This document shows, piece after piece, positions 46,017 to 57,391 of a stretch of DNA of 64,000 bases. A program made the position numbers and the translations under genes. The first letter of the stretch is position 1, and the number at the start of each line of letters is the position of its first letter. Below the pieces are notes generated by a model. The model did no database searches, had not been told where the DNA came from, and worked only from the letters and a program-made list of their open reading frames with translations. The stretch comes from Citrobacter koseri ATCC BAA-895 (GTDB lineage: Bacteria > Pseudomonadota > Gammaproteobacteria > Enterobacterales > Enterobacteriaceae), in NCBI RefSeq assembly GCF_000018045.1, contig NC_009792.1:4402001-4466000 (forward strand), in the 5' to 3' direction.

Positions 46017-47525
46017 ATGGAAACCAAAGATCTGATTGTGATAGGCGGGGGCATTAACGGTGCGGGTATCGCGGCAGACGCCGCCGGACGTGGTTTATCC
46101 GTGCTCATGCTGGAAGCGCAGGATTTGGCCTGTGCAACCTCTTCCGCCAGCTCTAAATTAATTCACGGTGGCTTGCGCTACCTTGAACACTACGAATTCC
46201 GCCTGGTCAGCGAAGCGCTGGCCGAACGTGAAGTGCTGCTGAAAATGGCGCCGCACATCGCCTTCCCGATGCGCTTCCGCCTGCCTCACCGCCCGCACCT
46301 GCGCCCGGCATGGATGATCCGAATTGGTTTGTTTATGTACGATCATCTGGGCAAACGCACCAGTCTGCCCGGTTCAACCGGTTTGCGTTTTGGCGCAGAT
46401 TCGGTGCTGAAACCGGAGATCGTGCGCGGTTTCGAATATTCTGACTGCTGGGTAGACGATGCGCGTCTGGTTCTGGCAAACGCCCAAATGGTGGTGCGTA
46501 AAGGCGGGGAAGTGTTAACCCGTACCCGAGCGACCTCTGCCCGTCGTGAAAACGGTCTGTGGATCGTAGAAGCGGAAGATATCGATACCGGTAAAAAGCA
46601 CACCTGGCAGGCGCGTGGTCTGGTCAACGCCACGGGGCCGTGGGTAAAACAGTTCTTCGACGACGGTATGCACCTGCCTTCACCCTACGGCATTCGTCTG
46701 ATCAAAGGCAGCCACATTGTGGTGCCGCGCGTGCATACGCAGAAACAGGCTTATATCCTGCAAAACGAAGATAAGCGTATCGTATTTGTGATTCCGTGGA
46801 TGGATGAGTTCTCAATCATCGGCACCACTGACGTGGAGTACAAAGGCGATCCGAAAGCAGTGAAAATTGATGAAAGCGAAATCAATTACCTGCTGAAAGT
46901 CTATAACGCGCACTTCAAGAAACAACTGGGCCGCGACGATATCGTCTGGACCTACTCCGGCGTGCGTCCGCTGTGCGATGACGAGTCCGATTCTCCGCAG
47001 GCGATCACCCGTGACTACACGCTGGATATCCACGATGAAAACGGCAAAGCGCCGCTGCTGTCGGTATTCGGCGGTAAGCTGACCACTTATCGTAAGCTGG
47101 CCGAACACGCAATGGAAAAACTGTCGTCCTATTACCAGGGCATTGGCCCGGCCTGGACTAAAGAGTGCGTGCTTCCTGGCGGGGATATCGGCGGCGATCG
47201 TGAAGATTACGCGGCCAAACTGCGCCGCCGCTATCCGTTCCTGACGGAGTCGCTGGCGCGTCATTATTCCCGCACCTACGGCAGCAATACCGAGTGGATA
47301 CTCGGCGAAGCCACCTCCGTTGCCGAGTTAGGTGAAGATTTCGGTCACGAACTTTACGAAGCGGAGCTGAAGTATCTGGTGGATCACGAATGGGTACGTC
47401 GCGCGGACGACGCGTTGTGGCGCCGCACCAAAGAAGGGATGTGGCTCAACGCCGAGCAGCAGTCCCGCGTGAGCCAGTGGCTGGCGGAATATATTGGCAA
47501 ACGTCAGTTGTCGCTGGCGTCGTAA
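46017..47525 (+). CDS. glpD: Aerobic glycerol-3-phosphate dehydrogenase
   Basis: A 502-residue membrane-associated flavoprotein from METKDLIVIGGGING; the ATG five codons upstream is not used in the family. The FAD Rossmann motif G10-G-G-I-N-G15 is followed by the substrate and cap domains. It oxidises G3P to DHAP and feeds electrons to ubiquinone. AGAGGG precedes the ATG; the tandem GlpR operators show glycerol control. The C-terminal region differs most from E. coli. Confidence 0.97.
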   Translation: METKDLIVIGGGINGAGIAADAAGRGLSVLMLEAQDLACATSSASSKLIHGGLRYLEHYEFRLVSEALAEREVLLKMAPHIAFPMRFRLPHRPHLRPAWMIRIGLFMYDHLGKRTSLPGSTGLRFGADSVLKPEIVRGFEYSDCWVDDARLVLANAQMVVRKGGEVLTRTRATSARRENGLWIVEAEDIDTGKKHTWQARGLVNATGPWVKQFFDDGMHLPSPYGIRLIKGSHIVVPRVHTQKQAYILQNEDKRIVFVIPWMDEFSIIGTTDVEYKGDPKAVKIDESEINYLLKVYNAHFKKQLGRDDIVWTYSGVRPLCDDESDSPQAITRDYTLDIHDENGKAPLLSVFGGKLTTYRKLAEHAMEKLSSYYQGIGPAWTKECVLPGGDIGGDREDYAAKLRRRYPFLTESLARHYSRTYGSNTEWILGEATSVAELGEDFGHELYEAELKYLVDHEWVRRADDALWRRTKEGMWLNAEQQSRVSQWLAEYIGKRQLSLAS

Positions 47526-47531
47526 TGACAA

Positions 47532-47643
47532 TGCCGGATGGCGGCTACGCCTTATCCGGCCTACAAAACAGTCCACAGGCCCGGTAAGCGTCAGCGCCAC
47601 CGGGCCTTTTGCCGGATGGCGACTAACGTCTTATCCGGCCTAC
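47532..47643. repeat. Three REP units between glpD and glgP
   Basis: A GCCGGATGGCGGC..TTATCCGGCCTAC unit, a CAGGCCCGGTAAGCG..CACCGGGCC unit and a second GCCGGATGGCGAC..TTATCCGGCCTAC unit in alternating orientation. They fill most of the 136-base convergent gap; E. coli K-12 has yzgL here. Confidence 0.9.
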
Positions 47644-47661
47644 AGCTAGTCCTGTCCCTTG

Positions 47662-50109
47662 TTACAGCCTTACCGAATCAATGTGCCAGATATTTTCGGC
47701 ATACTCCTTGATCGTCCTGTCGGAAGAGAAATACCCCATATTGGCGATATTGAGCATCGCTTTCGCGGTCCACTCTTCGGGATGACGATACAATTCATCC
47801 ACCTTATCCTGACAATCAACATAGCTACGATAATCCGCCAGCACCTGATAGTGGTCGCCAAAGTTAATCAACGAATCCACCAGATCACGGTAGCGCCCCG
47901 GCTCTTCCGGGCTGAACACGCCGCTGCCGATCTGCGTCAGCACCTGGTGCAGCTCCGTATCTTTTTCGTAATACTCGCGCGGTTTATAGCCCTGCTTGCG
48001 CAGTTCTTCCACTTCTTCCGCCGTATTACCAAAGATAAAGATATTCTCCGCCCCCACATGCTCCAGCATCTCGACGTTTGCGCCGTCCAGCGTACCGATG
48101 GTCAGCGCGCCGTTAAGCGCAAACTTCATGTTACTGGTGCCGGACGCTTCCGTACCCGCCAGCGAAATCTGCTCAGACAGGTCGGCGGCAGGAATAATGA
48201 CCTGCGCCAGGCTCACGCTGTAGTTCGGGATAAACACCACTTTCAGCTTATCGCCAATCTGCGGATCGTTGTTGATCACCTTAGCAACGTCATTGATCAG
48301 GTGAATAATGTGCTTCGCCATGTAATAGGCCGAAGCCGCCTTACCGGCAAAGATATTCACGCGCGGCACCCATTCCGCCTCAGGATCTTCCTTGATGCGG
48401 TTATAACGCGTAATCACATGCAGCACATTCATCAACTGACGTTTGTACTCGTGAATACGTTTAATCTGCACATCAAACAACGCCTTCGGATTGACCACCA
48501 CGTTCAACTGCTGAGCGATGAGTATTGCCAGCCGTTTTTTGTTTTCCAGCTTCGCCTGGCGCACCGCGTGATTCACCAGCGGGAAATCGCAATGCTGCTG
48601 TAGTTCGCTTAGCTGGCTGAGATCCGTACGCCAGGTGCGCCCGATATTTTCGTCCAGCACCTCAGAAAGCGACGGGTTCGCCAGCGCCAGCCAGCGGCGC
48701 GGCGTCACGCCGTTGGTCACGTTGCAGAAGCGGGTCGGGAAGATACTCGCAAAATCAGCAAACAGCGACTGCACCATCAGGTTAGAGTGCAGCTCCGACA
48801 CGCCATTCACTTTATGGCTCACCACTACCGCCAGCCACGCCATACGGACGCGACGACCGTTGGACTCATCGATAATCGACGCCCGCCCCAGCAGAGCGGT
48901 ATCGTTGGGATACTGCTCCTGCAACGTTTTCAGGAAGTAGTCGTTAATCTCAAAGATGATCTGCAAATGACGCGGCAGGATTTTACCCAGCATATCCACC
49001 GGCCAGGTTTCCAGCGCTTCGCTCATCAGCGTGTGGTTGGTGTAGGAGAAGACCTGGCAGCACACCTCAAACGCATCGTCCCAGCTGAATTTGTGCTCAT
49101 CAATCAACAAGCGCATCAGTTCCGGGATCGACAGCACCGGGTGGGTATCATTGAGGTGAATGGCGATTTTATCCGCCAGGTTGTCATAGGTTTTATGCAG
49201 CTGGTAGTGGCGGCTCAGAATGTCCTGTACCGTTGAGGAAACCAGGAAGTACTCCTGACGCAGGCGCAGCTCGCGTCCCGAATAGGTGGAGTCATCCGGG
49301 TAAAGCACGCGGGATACGTTTTCAGAGTGGTTTTTATCCTCTACCGCCGCGAAATAGTCGCCCTGGTTAAATTTACCAAGGTTGATTTCGCTACTGGCCT
49401 GAGCGCTCCACAGGCGCAGCGTGTTGGTGGCGTCGGTATCATAGCCCGGGATAATCTGGTCATAGGCCACCGCCAGAATCTCTTCGGTTTCAATCCAGCG
49501 GGCTTTCTTGCCTTCCTGCTGAATTCGCCCGCCGAAACGCACTTTGTAGCGCGTATTATGGCGTTTGAACTCCCACGGATTGCCGTATTCCAGCCAGTAG
49601 TCCGGGGACTCTTTCTGCCGCCCCTCGACAATGTTCTGCTTGAACATGCCGTAGTCGTAGCGAATTCCATAGCCGCGCCCCGGCAGGCCCAGGGTCGCCA
49701 GCGAATCAAGGAAGCACGCCGCCAGACGGCCAAGACCGCCGTTGCCAAGACCGGGGTCGTTCTCTTCATCAATCAGTTCTTCGAGATCCAGCCCCATCGC
49801 TTCCAGCGCCCCTTTAACATCGTCATAAATACCCAACGATAACAAGGCATTGGAGAGGGTTCGGCCAATCAAAAATTCCATCGACAGGTAATAGACCTGA
49901 CGGGTTTCCTGCGACAGTTGAGCACGGTTAGAACGCAGCCAGCGTTCCACGAGGCGATCGCGCACCGCGAACAGCGTGGCGTTCAGCCATTCATGTTTAT
50001 TGGCAATGACCGGATCTTTACCAATCGTGAACATCAGTTTGTAGGCAATAGAATGCTTAAGCGCTTCTACGCTAAGAGTGGGCGATGCATAAGTAAATGG
50101 AGCATTCAT
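47662..50109 (-). CDS. glgP: Glycogen phosphorylase
   Basis: An 815-residue GT35 PLP enzyme that shortens glycogen outer chains, releasing glucose-1-phosphate. The PLP lysine lies in G-T-S-N-M-K near residue 662. It matches E. coli GlgP in length and is a paralogue of malP. Last gene of glgBXCAP, 19 bases after glgA. Confidence 0.97.
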   Translation of the reverse strand: MNAPFTYASPTLSVEALKHSIAYKLMFTIGKDPVIANKHEWLNATLFAVRDRLVERWLRSNRAQLSQETRQVYYLSMEFLIGRTLSNALLSLGIYDDVKGALEAMGLDLEELIDEENDPGLGNGGLGRLAACFLDSLATLGLPGRGYGIRYDYGMFKQNIVEGRQKESPDYWLEYGNPWEFKRHNTRYKVRFGGRIQQEGKKARWIETEEILAVAYDQIIPGYDTDATNTLRLWSAQASSEINLGKFNQGDYFAAVEDKNHSENVSRVLYPDDSTYSGRELRLRQEYFLVSSTVQDILSRHYQLHKTYDNLADKIAIHLNDTHPVLSIPELMRLLIDEHKFSWDDAFEVCCQVFSYTNHTLMSEALETWPVDMLGKILPRHLQIIFEINDYFLKTLQEQYPNDTALLGRASIIDESNGRRVRMAWLAVVVSHKVNGVSELHSNLMVQSLFADFASIFPTRFCNVTNGVTPRRWLALANPSLSEVLDENIGRTWRTDLSQLSELQQHCDFPLVNHAVRQAKLENKKRLAILIAQQLNVVVNPKALFDVQIKRIHEYKRQLMNVLHVITRYNRIKEDPEAEWVPRVNIFAGKAASAYYMAKHIIHLINDVAKVINNDPQIGDKLKVVFIPNYSVSLAQVIIPAADLSEQISLAGTEASGTSNMKFALNGALTIGTLDGANVEMLEHVGAENIFIFGNTAEEVEELRKQGYKPREYYEKDTELHQVLTQIGSGVFSPEEPGRYRDLVDSLINFGDHYQVLADYRSYVDCQDKVDELYRHPEEWTAKAMLNIANMGYFSSDRTIKEYAENIWHIDSVRL

Positions 50110-50128
50110 ATAGGTGATTCCTGGATAA

Positions 50129-51562
50129 CTATTTCAAGCGATAGTAAAGCTCGCGGTAAGACTTCGCCGCGACTTGCCAGCTAAAATCCATGGCCATAGC
50201 CTGCCGTTGCACAAACCGCCAGAGCGAAGGTCGGGACCACAACACGAAAGCACGCCGGATCGCCCGTAACAGAGACCAGGCATTACTATCTTCAAATACA
50301 AACCCACTGGCGATGCCGTCCGCCAGGTTTTCCAGCGAACTGTCCGACACCGTATCAGCAAGCCCACCGGTACGCCGCACCAGCGGCAGCGTGCCGTACT
50401 TCAGTCCGTATAACTGCGTTAAGCCGCACGGCTCAAAGCGGCTGGGCACCAGAATGACATCCGCCCCGCCCATGATGCGGTGAGAGAAGGCTTCGTGATA
50501 GCCGATCTGCACGCCCACCTGACCAGGGTGTTCCGCCGCCGCCGCTAAAAATCCTTCCTGCAATACCGGATCGCCCGCGCCCAGCAGCGCCAGTTGCCCG
50601 CCCTGCTCCAGCAATCCCGGCAACGCCTCCAGCACCAGATCCAGCCCTTTCTGGCTGGTCAGACGGCTGACCACGGCGAACAGCGGCGCTTTGTCATCCA
50701 CTTTCAGCCCCATCGCAATCTGTAGCTGGCGCTTGTTCTCCGCTTTCTCCTCCAGCGAGTCACGCGTATAGCGCGCCGCCAGCAGCAGATCCGTTTCCGG
50801 GCTCCAGATTTTCTCATCCACGCCATTCAGCACGCCGGACAGACGCCCTTCCTGATGACGCTGACGCAGCAGGCCTTCCATCCCGTACGCGAACTGCGGC
50901 TCGGTAATTTCACGCGCATAGGTCGGGCTCACAGCCGTAATATGGTCGGCGTAATACAACCCCGCCTTCAGGAATGAAATCTGCCCGTTAAACTCCAGAC
51001 CATGCATGTTATAGAACGACCATGGCAGTTGGATGTCATCCATGTGATGTGCATAAAACATGCCTTGATAGGCCAGGTTGTGTACGGTAAACACCGATTT
51101 CGCCGGACGCCCGCGCGCAGCCAGATACGCAGGCGCCAGGCCTGCATGCCAGTCGTGCGCATGCACCACATCCGGGCGCCAGAATGGATCAAGCCCGCAG
51201 GCCATTTCACATCCCACCCATCCCAACAGCGCAAACCGCAGGACGTTATCGGTATAGGCGAATAAATTCGTATCGTGATAAGGGCTTCCTGGACGGTCAT
51301 ACAGATGCGGCGCATCAATCAGGTAGATTCCCACGCCGTTATAATGCCCGAACAGGAGTGTAATTCTTCCCGCAAAGGTATCGCGCCGGGTCACTACCTG
51401 CGCATCCGGGATGCCCCGACGAATATCAGGAAATGCAGGAAGCAGCACACGAGCATCCACACCATCCGCAATCTGTGCCGCAGGCAACGCGCCAATCACA
51501 TCCGCCAGACCACCTGTTTTTAGCAGGGGGAACATCTCTGAACATACATGTAAAACCTGCAT
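50129..51562 (-). CDS. glgA: Glycogen synthase
   Basis: A 477-residue GT5 enzyme that adds glucose from ADP-glucose to glycogen. The ADP-glucose-binding K15-T-G-G-L sits at the N-terminus; the catalytic E-x-x-x-C-G-L motif (P-S-R-F-E-P-C-G-L) lies near residue 377. Its ATG overlaps the glgC stop (TAATG), matching 1:1 coupling of supply and use of ADP-glucose. Confidence 0.97.
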   Translation of the reverse strand: MQVLHVCSEMFPLLKTGGLADVIGALPAAQIADGVDARVLLPAFPDIRRGIPDAQVVTRRDTFAGRITLLFGHYNGVGIYLIDAPHLYDRPGSPYHDTNLFAYTDNVLRFALLGWVGCEMACGLDPFWRPDVVHAHDWHAGLAPAYLAARGRPAKSVFTVHNLAYQGMFYAHHMDDIQLPWSFYNMHGLEFNGQISFLKAGLYYADHITAVSPTYAREITEPQFAYGMEGLLRQRHQEGRLSGVLNGVDEKIWSPETDLLLAARYTRDSLEEKAENKRQLQIAMGLKVDDKAPLFAVVSRLTSQKGLDLVLEALPGLLEQGGQLALLGAGDPVLQEGFLAAAAEHPGQVGVQIGYHEAFSHRIMGGADVILVPSRFEPCGLTQLYGLKYGTLPLVRRTGGLADTVSDSSLENLADGIASGFVFEDSNAWSLLRAIRRAFVLWSRPSLWRFVQRQAMAMDFSWQVAAKSYRELYYRLK

Positions 51563-52857
51563 TATCGCTCCTGTTTGACCTGCAATTTGCGCAGCATTTC
51601 ACGCGTGACCAGCACAATGCCTTCCTCTGAACGGTAGAAACGACGGGCATCTTCTTCCGCGTTTTCGCCAATCACCATCCCTTCCGGGATTACGCAGGCG
51701 CGATCGATGATGCAACGACGCAAGCGGCATGAGCGTCCAACCCAGACCTCTGGCAGCAGGACTGCCGAATCGATGTTACAGAATGAGTTCACCCTCACGC
51801 GCGGGAACAGGACGGACTGCACCACCACCGAACCGGATATAATGCACCCGCCGGAGACCAGCGAGTTGAGCGTCATGCCGTGGCTGCCGGAGCGATCCTG
51901 AACAAATTTCGCAGGCGGCAGAGACTCCATGTGCGTGCGGATCGGCCAGTCCTGATCATACATGTCGAGTTCCGGCGTCACCGAGGCCAGGTCGAGGTTG
52001 GCTTTCCAGTAGGCTTCCAGCGTGCCCACATCGCGCCAGTAAGGCTCAGATTCGGGATCGGACTGCACGCAGGACAGCGGGAATGGATGCGCATATGCCA
52101 TACCAGCTTTGGTGATTTTTGGGATGATATCTTTACCGAAATCGTGGCTGGAGGTGTCGTCTTTGTCGTCCTCCTCCAGCAACTCATACAGATAATCGGC
52201 GTTGAAAATGTAGATCCCCATGCTGGCGAGAGATTTCGTCGCGTCGCCAGGCATGGCTGGCGGATTCGCCGGTTTTTCAACAAACTCGATGATCTTGTCG
52301 CTCTCGTCCACCGCCATCACGCCAAACGCGGTGGCCTCTTCAATCGGCACCGGCATACACGCCACGGTACAGCGCGCTCCTTTTTCGAAGTGGTCGATCA
52401 GCATGCGCGAGTAGTCCTGCTTGTAGATATGATCGCCCGCGAGGATCACCACATATTCCGCTTTATAGCGACGAATGATGTCCAGGTTCTGGGTCACGGC
52501 ATCCGCCGTTCCACGATACCAGTTTTCGCCCTGCATCCTTTGCTGGGCGGGAAGCAGGTCGACGAATTCGTTCATCTCTTCGCTGAAGAATGACCAGCCG
52601 CGCTGAATATGCTGTACCAGAGTATGAGACTGGTATTGCGTGATCACGCCAATACGGCGGATCCCGGAGTTAATACAGTTGGATAAGGCAAAATCGATGA
52701 TGCGGAACTTACCGCCAAAGTGCACGGCAGGTTTGGCACGTTTGTTGGTTAAATCTTTCAGGCGTGTACCACGGCCACCGGCCAGGATCAGGGCAACAGA
52801 TTTTAATGGCAGCTGGCGCGCCAACATTACACGATCGTTCTTCTCTAAACTCACCAT
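51562..52857 (-). CDS. glgC: Glucose-1-phosphate adenylyltransferase
   Basis: Makes ADP-glucose, the rate-controlling step of glycogen synthesis. The 431-residue frame from MVSLEKNDRVMLARQ excludes 12 upstream in-frame codons without homology. The nucleotide loop L-A-G-G-R-G-T-R-L, activator K39 in K-R-A-K-P-A-V (fructose-1,6-bisphosphate site) and K195 in F-V-E-K-P-A are present. A C-terminal left-handed beta-helix mediates AMP inhibition. It begins 17 bases after glgX. Confidence 0.97.
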   Translation of the reverse strand: MVSLEKNDRVMLARQLPLKSVALILAGGRGTRLKDLTNKRAKPAVHFGGKFRIIDFALSNCINSGIRRIGVITQYQSHTLVQHIQRGWSFFSEEMNEFVDLLPAQQRMQGENWYRGTADAVTQNLDIIRRYKAEYVVILAGDHIYKQDYSRMLIDHFEKGARCTVACMPVPIEEATAFGVMAVDESDKIIEFVEKPANPPAMPGDATKSLASMGIYIFNADYLYELLEEDDKDDTSSHDFGKDIIPKITKAGMAYAHPFPLSCVQSDPESEPYWRDVGTLEAYWKANLDLASVTPELDMYDQDWPIRTHMESLPPAKFVQDRSGSHGMTLNSLVSGGCIISGSVVVQSVLFPRVRVNSFCNIDSAVLLPEVWVGRSCRLRRCIIDRACVIPEGMVIGENAEEDARRFYRSEEGIVLVTREMLRKLQVKQER

Positions 52858-52874
52858 GACTAACTCCTTTTTTA

Positions 52875-54848
52875 TCATCTCTGGAACACACACAGTCCGT
52901 GCGCAGGTCCCTGCCAGACAGCCGTAATCACCGGATTATCCTCTCCAGCGAATGGGGGAATAGCGTGCCACTCCCCTTCAGGTAAAACGATATCTGTCAC
53001 CTCAAGCGTGGCGTTTATCGCGATAAGGAAGCGGTCTGAAAGCAGGATCTGCATCTGTTTCGGCCCGTTTTCCCACTCGCCCGCGCTTAAGGGCTCTGCA
53101 TTTTTATTCAGCCAACGAACATTGCCGTCATTTTCTTCCCACCAGCGATTTCCCACTAATGCCGGTATCTGCTGGCGAAGATGAATCAATGCAGCGGTAA
53201 AGGTGGTTAGCCCACTGTTTGCCTGCTGCCAGTCCAGCCAGGTTAACGCGTTATCCTGGCAGTAAGCGTTATTGTTGCCGTGCTGGCTATGGCCGTGTTC
53301 ATCGCCCGCCAGCAGCATCGGCGTTCCCTGAGAGAGCAACAACGTGGTCAGCAGGGCGTGAATGCTGTCGCGCCGCCGTTCAATCAGATCCAGCGTGCCG
53401 CCTAATCCCTCTTTACCATGATTATCACTGTAATTGTTGTTGGTGCCGTCCCGATTTTCCTCACCGTTCGCCTCATTGTGTTTCTGATTGAAACAAACAC
53501 AGTCGCGCAGCGTAAAACCGTCATGCGCGGTGATCAGATTGACGGACGCATTGGGCAGGCGATCGTGGCGTTTAAACACATCGCTGGAACCGGCGAAACG
53601 TCCGGCAAACTCACCGAGGGGCAGATTGCGTTGCAACCAGAAGCGGCGGGCCGCGTCACGGAAATGGTCGTTCCACTCGGCAAACGGCGGCGGGAAATTC
53701 CCCACCTGATAGCCGCCTTCGCCGATATCCCAGGGCTCAGCAATGAGCTTCACGCTCGACAATACCGGGCAATTGTTGATGGCGGTAAACAGCGGCGCAT
53801 CCTGACGGAACGCTGGGGTGCGCCCCATCACGGAGGCCAGATCAAAACGAAAACCGTCCACATGGCATGTTTCAACCCAGTAGCGCAGGCACTCGCACGC
53901 AAACTCCACCACGCCGGGATGGCTCAGATTGAGGGTGTTGCCGCAGCCGGTCCAGTTGTGATAGTCGCCATCCTCCTTGATCCAATAATAGCTACGGTTG
54001 TCGATTCCGCGCAGGGAGAAGAGCGGCCCGTCGAGATCCAGCTCCGCACTATGGTTCAGCACAATATCAAGAATGACTTCAATACCGGCTTTATGCAGCG
54101 CTTTGATGGCATCGCGAAACTCATCCAGCGCCGTTTCCGGGGAGCAGGCATAAGCCGGATGCAGCGCGAACATCGCCACCGGGTTATAGCCCCAGTAATT
54201 CGACAGCCCCAGGCGCTGTAAGCGCGGTTCACTGGCAAAATGCGCCACCGGCAACAGCTCCAGCGCGGTAATGCCCAACTGCTTGAAATACGCGATCATC
54301 ACCGGATGGCCCAGCGCCTTCCAGGTGCCGCGAATCTCTGACGGGATCGCCGGATGCAGGTACGTCAGCCCCTTCACATGCGCTTCGTAGATGACCGTGT
54401 TGCCCCACGGCGTGCGCGGCGCGGCGTCATCTTCCCAGTCATAGCGGTCGGCGGTGACAACGCACTTCAGGGCAACGGCGGCATTATCACGATGGTCCGG
54501 CTCGTCGTACCCGCCGTGCAGCAGCGGGTTATCCTTCAGCTCTCCTTCAACGCGGCGAGCGCAGGGATCGATAAGCAGTTTTGCCGGGTTAAAGCGGTGC
54601 CCTTGCGCGGGTTGCCACGGGCCGTGTACGCGATACCCGTAGCGCAGGCCGGGTCTGGCGTCGGCAAGGTAGCCGTGCCAGACATCGCCGCTGCGCCCCG
54701 GCAGGTCATACCGCTGCTCATTGCCGAGCGCATCAAACACGCACAGTTCAACGCGCTCTGCATGCGCCGAAAAAAGCGTGAAGTTGACGCCATGACCGTC
54801 ATACGTCGCGCCATGCGGTGTCGCTTTGCCGGTTGCCAGTTGCGTCAT
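52875..54848 (-). CDS. glgX: Glycogen debranching enzyme (limit dextrin alpha-1,6-hydrolase)
   Basis: A 657-residue GH13 protein, with an N-terminal CBM48-like domain and a catalytic barrel: F-R-F-D-L (nucleophile) near 336, A-E-P-W (acid) near 371 and T-A-H-D-G-F near 443. It removes short branches left by GlgP. The start overlaps the glgB stop by four bases (ATGA). Confidence 0.97.
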
Positions 54849-57031
54849 TCACCCTCCCGCACAAGCCAGATGGTGGCCAGCGGCGGCAGCGTCAGACTCA
54901 ATGAGTGCTGGCGGCCGTGGCTGGCGATCTCGTCGCTGTGCACCACCCCGCCGTTGCCGGTATTGCTGCCGTGGTAGTGCATGGAGTCGGTATTCACAAT
55001 CTCCCGCCATTTCCCTGGCTGATTGATGCCAAAACGATAGTCATGGCGCGGCACCGGGGTAAAGTTGCTGGCGACGATGATTTCATTGCCGACTTTATCG
55101 CGGCGGACAAAAATCAGCACCGAACGTTCGTTATCATCCACCACCAGCCATTCAAAACCGTAAGCGTCAAAATCAAGTTCATGCAGCGCTTTATGGTGGC
55201 GATAGGTATGGTTGAGATCGCGCACCAGCCGCTGTACGCCGTGGTGCCAGTTGTCGCCGCCTTCCAGCAGATGCCAGTCAAGGCTGGCGTCGTGGTTCCA
55301 CTCGCGCCCCTGGGCGAACTCGTTGCCCATAAACAGCAGTTTCTTACCGGGGAACGCCCACATCCAGCCGTAATAGGCGCGCAGGTTGGCGAATTTCTGC
55401 CAGGCGTCGCCAGGCATACGGTCGAGAATCGATTTTTTGCCATGCACCACTTCGTCATGCGACAGCGGCAGGACAAAGTTTTCGGTGTAGTTGTAGAGCA
55501 TGCCGAAGGTCAGCTTATCGTGATGATACTGGCGATGAACCGGGTCCAGCTTCATGTAGTCCAGCGTGTCATGCATCCAGCCCAGGTTCCATTTGTACCA
55601 GAAACCCAGTCCGCCCATATCCTGTGGTCGGGACACGCCAGCGAAGTCAGTGGACTCCTCGGCCATGCTCACCGCGCCAGACACCTGTTCTCCCAGAATA
55701 CGGTTGGTATTGCGTAAGAACTCAATGGCTTCCAGGTTCTCACGCCCGCCGAACTCGTTGGGGATCCACTCGCCTTCTTTGCGGCTGTAGTCGCGGTAAA
55801 TCATCGACGCCACGGCGTCTACACGCAGCGCATCAATGCCGAAACGCTCAATCCAGTAAAGCGCGTTCCCGACCAGATAGTTGCTGACTTCACGGCGCCC
55901 GTAGTTATAGATAAGCGTGTTCCAGTCCTGGTGATACCCTTCGCGCGGGTCGCTGTGCTCATACAGTTTGGTGCCATCGAAATCCGCCAGACCAAAATCA
56001 TCCGACGGGAAGTGGCCCGGCACCCAGTCAAGAATGACGTTCAGACCCGCCTGATGAGCGGCATTGATGAAATAGCGGAAGTCATCGCGCGTGCCGAAAC
56101 GGCGGGTCGGCGCATACAGCCCGGTCGGCTGGTAGCCCCAGCTGCCATCAAAGGGATGTTCATTAACAGGAAGCAGTTCGAGGTGGGTAAAGCCCATCCA
56201 TTTTACGTATGGAATAAGCTGATCCGCCAGTTCGCGGTAGCTCAGCCAGAAATTGTTATCGGTATGACGACGCCACGAGCCCAGATGCACTTCATAGATG
56301 GAGACTGGCGCATCGAACCGGTTGGCTTGTTTGCGCTCTTCCGTCTGCACCACTTTTTCCGGTAGACCGCAGATCAGCGAGGCCGTTTCCGGGCGCATTT
56401 GCGCTTCAAACGCATACGGGTCGGCTTTGATTCTCAGCTTGCCATGCGCATCGATCATCTCGAACTTGTACAACTGACCGTGTTGCGCGCCGGGAATAAA
56501 CAGCTCCCAGATACCGCTTTCTTTGCGCAGGCGCATCGGGTGGCGGCGGCCATCCCAGTAGTTGAATTGCCCAACGACGGAGACGCGCTGGGCATTCGGC
56601 GCCCAGACGGAAAAACGGGTTCCAGTAACGCCGTCCATTGTGTCGGCATGTGCGCCCAGCGTTTCATACGGGCGTAAATGCGTGCCTTCAGACAGTAACC
56701 AGGCATCCATTTCCTGGATCAGCGGGCCAAAACGGTAAGGATCGTCAATCAGATTCTGCTGTCCATGCCAGACAACAGCGAGCTGATAGCGAAAGAAATT
56801 TTTGCGTCGGGGGAGCACACCGCTAAAAAAACCGCGTGAGTCGATACATTCCAGTTTGCCGACTTTACGTCCGGTTTTCGGTTCAATCACCCACACTTCG
56901 GTGGCATCAGGCAATAGGGCGCGGACTTCCAGTCCCGCGGTGGTTTGGTGCATACCAAGTACGGAAAAAGGGTCCGCAAAATGGCCCGCAATTAGCGCAT
57001 TAATCACGTCTCTATCGATACGATCGGACAT
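54845..57031 (-). CDS. glgB: 1,4-alpha-glucan branching enzyme
   Basis: A 728-residue GH13 enzyme that makes alpha-1,6 branches. Two N-terminal beta domains (N1 and CBM48, to about 220) precede the barrel with A-L-R-V-D-A near 402 (nucleophile), A-E-E-S near 458 and S-H-D-E near 526. First gene of glgBXCAP. Length equals E. coli GlgB. Confidence 0.97.
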
Positions 57032-57259
57032 GGCTGTCTTCCTGTTTTATGGTGTCACCCCTTCCAACTGATCTTCGACATCAGGTTGTGACACTTCTTT
57101 GACCTGAACGGCGCAGCACCAATGTGCATCCTCTCTGCCCCGTCCCACCTTCAGGCTAAGGCTTAATACCTCCGGTATTAAGACACCCTTAAAGAATAGC
57201 CAATGCTTTATCTTACTCCTGGTAAATATTGGAACATCTGCGCTTACTCCTGTATTACG

Positions 57260-57284
57260 CAAAAAAAGGGTGACTCAGCACCCA
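57260..57284 (-). terminator. Rho-independent terminator for asd
   Basis: Read on the minus strand: GGGTGCTGAGTCACCC followed by seven T. The 5-bp stem has a 6-base loop and lies 108 bases after the asd stop, separating asd from glgB. Confidence 0.8.
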
Positions 57285-57305
57285 ACATTTAAACTCTGTT
57301 TTGTT

Positions 57306-57385
57306 TGCCGGATGGCGGCGATGCGTTATCCGGCCTGATGATTCACGTTATTGGTGGGCCTGATAAGCGTCGCGCCACCAGGCCA
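57306..57385. repeat. REP pair downstream of asd
   Basis: TTGCCGGATGGCGGC..TTATCCGGCCTG and GGTGGGCCTGATAAGCG..CCACCAGGCC in inverted arrangement, within the asd 3' UTR. Confidence 0.88.
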
Positions 57386-57391
57386 TCACAA

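Larger units (their letters stand above)
57032..57391. other. Intergenic region asd-glgB
   Basis: 360 bases on a path read in the minus direction: a REP pair after asd, an asd terminator, then the glgB promoter and leader region (57032-57250). I could not assign a clear glgB -35/-10. No extra gene is visible. Confidence 0.65.

Noticed and set aside
53418..54221. 267-codon frame antisense to glgX
   Set aside because: No homology; explained by glgX codon bias.
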